Shown one piece after another: positions 41,801 to 44,000 of a stretch of DNA of 44,000 nt. Location: NCBI GenBank assembly GCA_949358305.1, contig CASHSZ010000093.1:50001-94000 (forward strand), given 5' to 3'. This stretch comes from Strigamia acuminata. Taxonomy: Eukaryota; Arthropoda; Chilopoda; Geophilomorpha; Linotaeniidae. Below the pieces are notes generated by a model that was given only the letters and a program-made list of their open reading frames with translations, was not told where the DNA came from and did not search any database. The stretch's first letter is position 1, and each line of letters opens with the position of its first letter. The position numbers were made by a program, and so were the translations under genes.

Positions 41801-42500
41801 TACCCGCCGAGCGGCGCGGTATCCGATATAAAAGGACCCTTGCTTCGCCACGGTCTCAGACTGGCCTTCGGGCCGGTCAAAATAATAAATAAATAAATAA
41901 ATAAATAAGTCCGAAAATGGAACGTATCCGTCCCGACGAATAGATGCGGTTGGGGTCGTTGAGCGACAGCGGCGGCAGCGGCAGCCCCGACGACTCGCCC
42001 CGAAAATAAGCTCCCTTACCGGCATTCCTTCGACCGTCTAAACCTCGCAGCATGCGTGCGGTCGCGTGCATTCTACTCGTGTCCGATGTGGCGATCGGTA
42101 CGAGGTAAAAAAAAATATCACACGAAAAAAGAAAGACGATTAAAATTTTAATTCTTCGGTCGTGGGACCGACTTTGCGGTCCGTGCTTTAACCGATAATT
42201 AGGTTATCTTCGTCGTAATTCGTTAGAATAAAAATTTTATAGAAAATGAGCCGTTTCGTATTTTATTTTCATCTTCCGGGGGTCTCGCGCCGTCGTTGTG
42301 GACGGGAGTCTTCCCGAACACGTTCGATGGGTTTTGCCAACACTTTCAGATCGAACTCGGGACTCGGGCCCGCCGCTCGGTCGAGCGGCGCACAGTACCC
42401 GCCGAGCGGCGCGGTATTCGATACCCGTCTTTGTAAAAGCAGCCGTGCTTTTTCGGTCTCAGACTGGCCTTCGGGCCGGTCAAAATAATAAATAAATAAG
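37821..42500. repeat. Tandem array of eight units of about 600 bp with a conserved TTCG hairpin
   Basis: The hairpin GACTGGCCTTCGGGCCGGTC starts at 38127, 38718, 39393, 40020, 40675, 41265, 41859 and 42462 (spacing 591, 675, 627, 655, 590, 594, 603). Each unit has, in order: a perfect AT palindrome (ATTAAAATTTTAAT in most units), a GTCGTGGAACCGACTTTGCG block, in most units a GCCGCTCGGTCGAGCGGC hairpin, the TTCG hairpin, (AAAT)n, a GC-rich CCCGACGACTCGCCCCG block, and a strongly conserved AACCTCGCAGCGCGTGCGG to GCGATCGGTAC block. Units 6 and 7 are nearly identical. Small open frames recur (MHATARA...) but diverge by indels, so protein coding is unlikely. A structured non-coding RNA or plain satellite are the alternatives. 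Confidence 0.9.
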
Positions 42501-43745
42501 TCGAGAATGGGCCCCCGCCGGCCGGTGGGGCCAATCGTCGCGGGTGGGCGGGGCAGGCAGCCAACCGTCCACCGATCGATCGATCGATTGATTGATCGAC
42601 CGACCAATCAATCGGTTTTCAGATTTCGGGTTTTCACGGGTCCCAGGTTTTTCAGGTTTTTCAGATTTTTCAGATTTTTCAGATTTCAGATTTCAGATTT
42701 CAGATTTCAGATTTCACATCGAATAATGTACGGAGTCTCTTCGGTGCCATTCTCATTTTGACCGTTAAGGACAGACAGACTGCTCCTCGACCAGGACCGA
42801 CTAATGCGACAACTAGACCCGTCGCTCGTCGCGCGAGCCCGCCTCATTTTTTTCGCTCGTTTATTCACGCTTAGTTTTAAGAAAAATTTTCAAATTTTAC
42901 AAATGTACACGAATAAAAAGACCGTTTACTTTTCGCTCCAATTGTTTATTCTTTATACGCCTTTACAACTCACTCTTACGAGAAGATAAATAGAAAACGA
43001 GAAAATATAATCGATCGACCACGCCGTCGGCGCCTAACCCGAACCCGTAGTCCCCGCTTCGTTCTTCTCCTCCCCCGTCCACGGGACGGGCCGAACACCG
43101 AACACCGAGCGCCGAGCGCTGCGCGGGCACCTGGTGGCGCAACCGGGCAACATGACGCGGCACGATTCAAAACGCCGATCATTTATTCGTTTCATTTTAT
43201 TTTGTTTCGTTTCGTTTCATTTTATTGTTTCACTTTGTTTTATTTTGTTTCATTTTTTCTTTTTAATTCGCATCGCCGAGCGTCGCGTCGCAGCGCCGTG
43301 ACATCGAGGTGAACAGCGGATCAAGCTTTTCCCCGCCATTGTTGTGCCCTTCTCCTTCTTCGCGACGCACACGCGTACATATATCGGTTCGTTGGACTCC
43401 GTAGAGTGGGAAAAACAAACAAACAAACAAACAAAAAAAAAACGAACAAACGAGTAAGTAAGGCTATCCAATCGCATTATTTCTTAAAAAAAAAAAACAA
43501 ACAAACGAGAGAAGAAACGGAGCGGGCGAATAAAAACGGCGTGCCATGCGGGACAGCGTGCGTGAGCACGGAGGAGGGGGGAAACCCCGTCGATATCAAG
43601 CGACTAGATTCAACGTTGGTTTTGTGGTTACTACTCGCGGCGCTATTATTTGTCCGTCCGTTCGTCCGTTAATCGGTCTAACGAATTAACCAATTAATTG
43701 ATTAAACGACCAATTCGTTTATAAGTAGGCGATTGATTGACGAAA
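42501..43745. other. Intergenic region with a TTTCAG array and microsatellites
   Basis: It contains (GATC/GATT)n at 42574-42600, a TTTTTCAG/ATTTCAG array at about 42645-42716, AT-rich DNA, T-rich TTTCGTTTCATTTTATTT repeats (43188-43262) and A-rich (AAAC)n (43406-43445). It should include the promoter of the plus-strand gene at 43746, but no core element is clear. Confidence 0.5.
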
Positions 43746-43966
43746 ATGGACGACGAGCAACGAGGAGTGGGCGAAGAACGGACGGGAGTGAACCCCGAGG
43801 GCGGAGGTGTCACGGAGACCCACGCGGAAACGGGCGCCGAGGAGGTGGTGCACGTTTTGTCGTCGCCGTACGGAACAGCGGGAACCGAGAGCGCGGACCC
43901 GGGCGCCAGCCAGTCGTTTCCGAGCACGTTGTCCGGATTGGAAGGTGTGCGCAAACCCCGTCCAAT
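43746..43966 (+). CDS. First coding exon of a plus-strand gene, hydrophilic acidic protein (partial)
   Basis: The ATG is in a good context (GAAAATGG). The frame runs 73 codons plus two bases to a consensus donor AAT|GTAAGT at 43966/43967. The product (MDDEQRGVGEERTGV...) is rich in Glu, Gly, Thr and Ser, with no domain visible. It resembles in style the other host genes here. The rest of the gene lies beyond the window. Confidence 0.6.
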
Positions 43967-44000
43967 GTAAGTACCACGGCGCGACCGAGTTCGTGCGGGA

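Noticed and set aside
38145-42071. Recurring minus-strand small frame starting MHATARA in each 600-bp unit
   Set aside because: Only the first 10 or so residues, inside a conserved DNA block, agree. The rest differs by frame-shifting indels between units, so coding is not supported.
37821-42500. 5S rRNA, U snRNA or spliced-leader gene array
   Set aside because: I could not recognise a 5S internal control region, an Sm site with flanking stems, or a GT donor after a short leader in a conserved place. The array remains unclassified.

Overview
The window looks like repeat-rich nuclear DNA from an animal, probably an invertebrate. The evidence is GT-AG introns with short exons, long microsatellites, AATAAA signals, and two Ty1/copia retrotransposons. 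Their primer-binding sites match the 3' end of an animal-type initiator-Met tRNA as I recall it (copy 2 over 16 nt). I cannot name the species. No rRNA gene, CRISPR array or bacterial-style operon is visible.

Layout. 1-338 is an exact copy of 8875-9212 (exons 6 and 5 of a host gene). It is followed by copia-1 (339-6816), whose right LTR runs directly into a second, truncated copia-1 body ending at 8234. That body is fused to exon 8 of the same host gene. 8235-10189 holds this minus-strand gene, with 8 exons reconstructed. 11280-14578 holds a possible plus-strand terminal exon and two paralogous 3-exon minus-strand genes for small double-zinc-finger proteins (107 and 111 aa), separated by duplicated and inverted repeats. 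14881-15731 is a GC-rich satellite block and a mosaic repeat. 16218-17515 is a complete 4-exon minus-strand gene for a 327-aa coiled-coil protein. 18054-18138 is a tRNA-like sequence. 18873-19274 is a terminal exon behind a very long pyrimidine tract.

19490-35660 is dominated by a GC-rich palindromic satellite built on an 11-bp core containing CCGTTAACGG. It is punctuated by 15 copies of an AT-rich spacer of about 95 bp, and the two sides are in opposite orientation around about 23.7 kb. Copia-2 (26890-34067, minus strand) sits inside it with identical-looking LTRs and a GGATC target duplication. Removing it restores the satellite's exact 357-bp spacing. 36182-37005 is a minus-strand acidic-protein gene. 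37821-42500 is an array of eight units of about 600 bp, each with a hairpin carrying a TTCG loop. The right edge holds the first exon of a plus-strand gene (43746-43966).

The host genes share a style: short, often phase-0 exons and acidic, Ser/Pro- or Lys/Glu-rich products. In three of them the ATG directly abuts a 3' splice site. All splice models were read by eye and have no transcript support. The most notable items are the foldback-like satellite, the hairpin tandem array, the zinc-finger gene pair, the capsid-less copia-1, and the copia/host-gene chimera.
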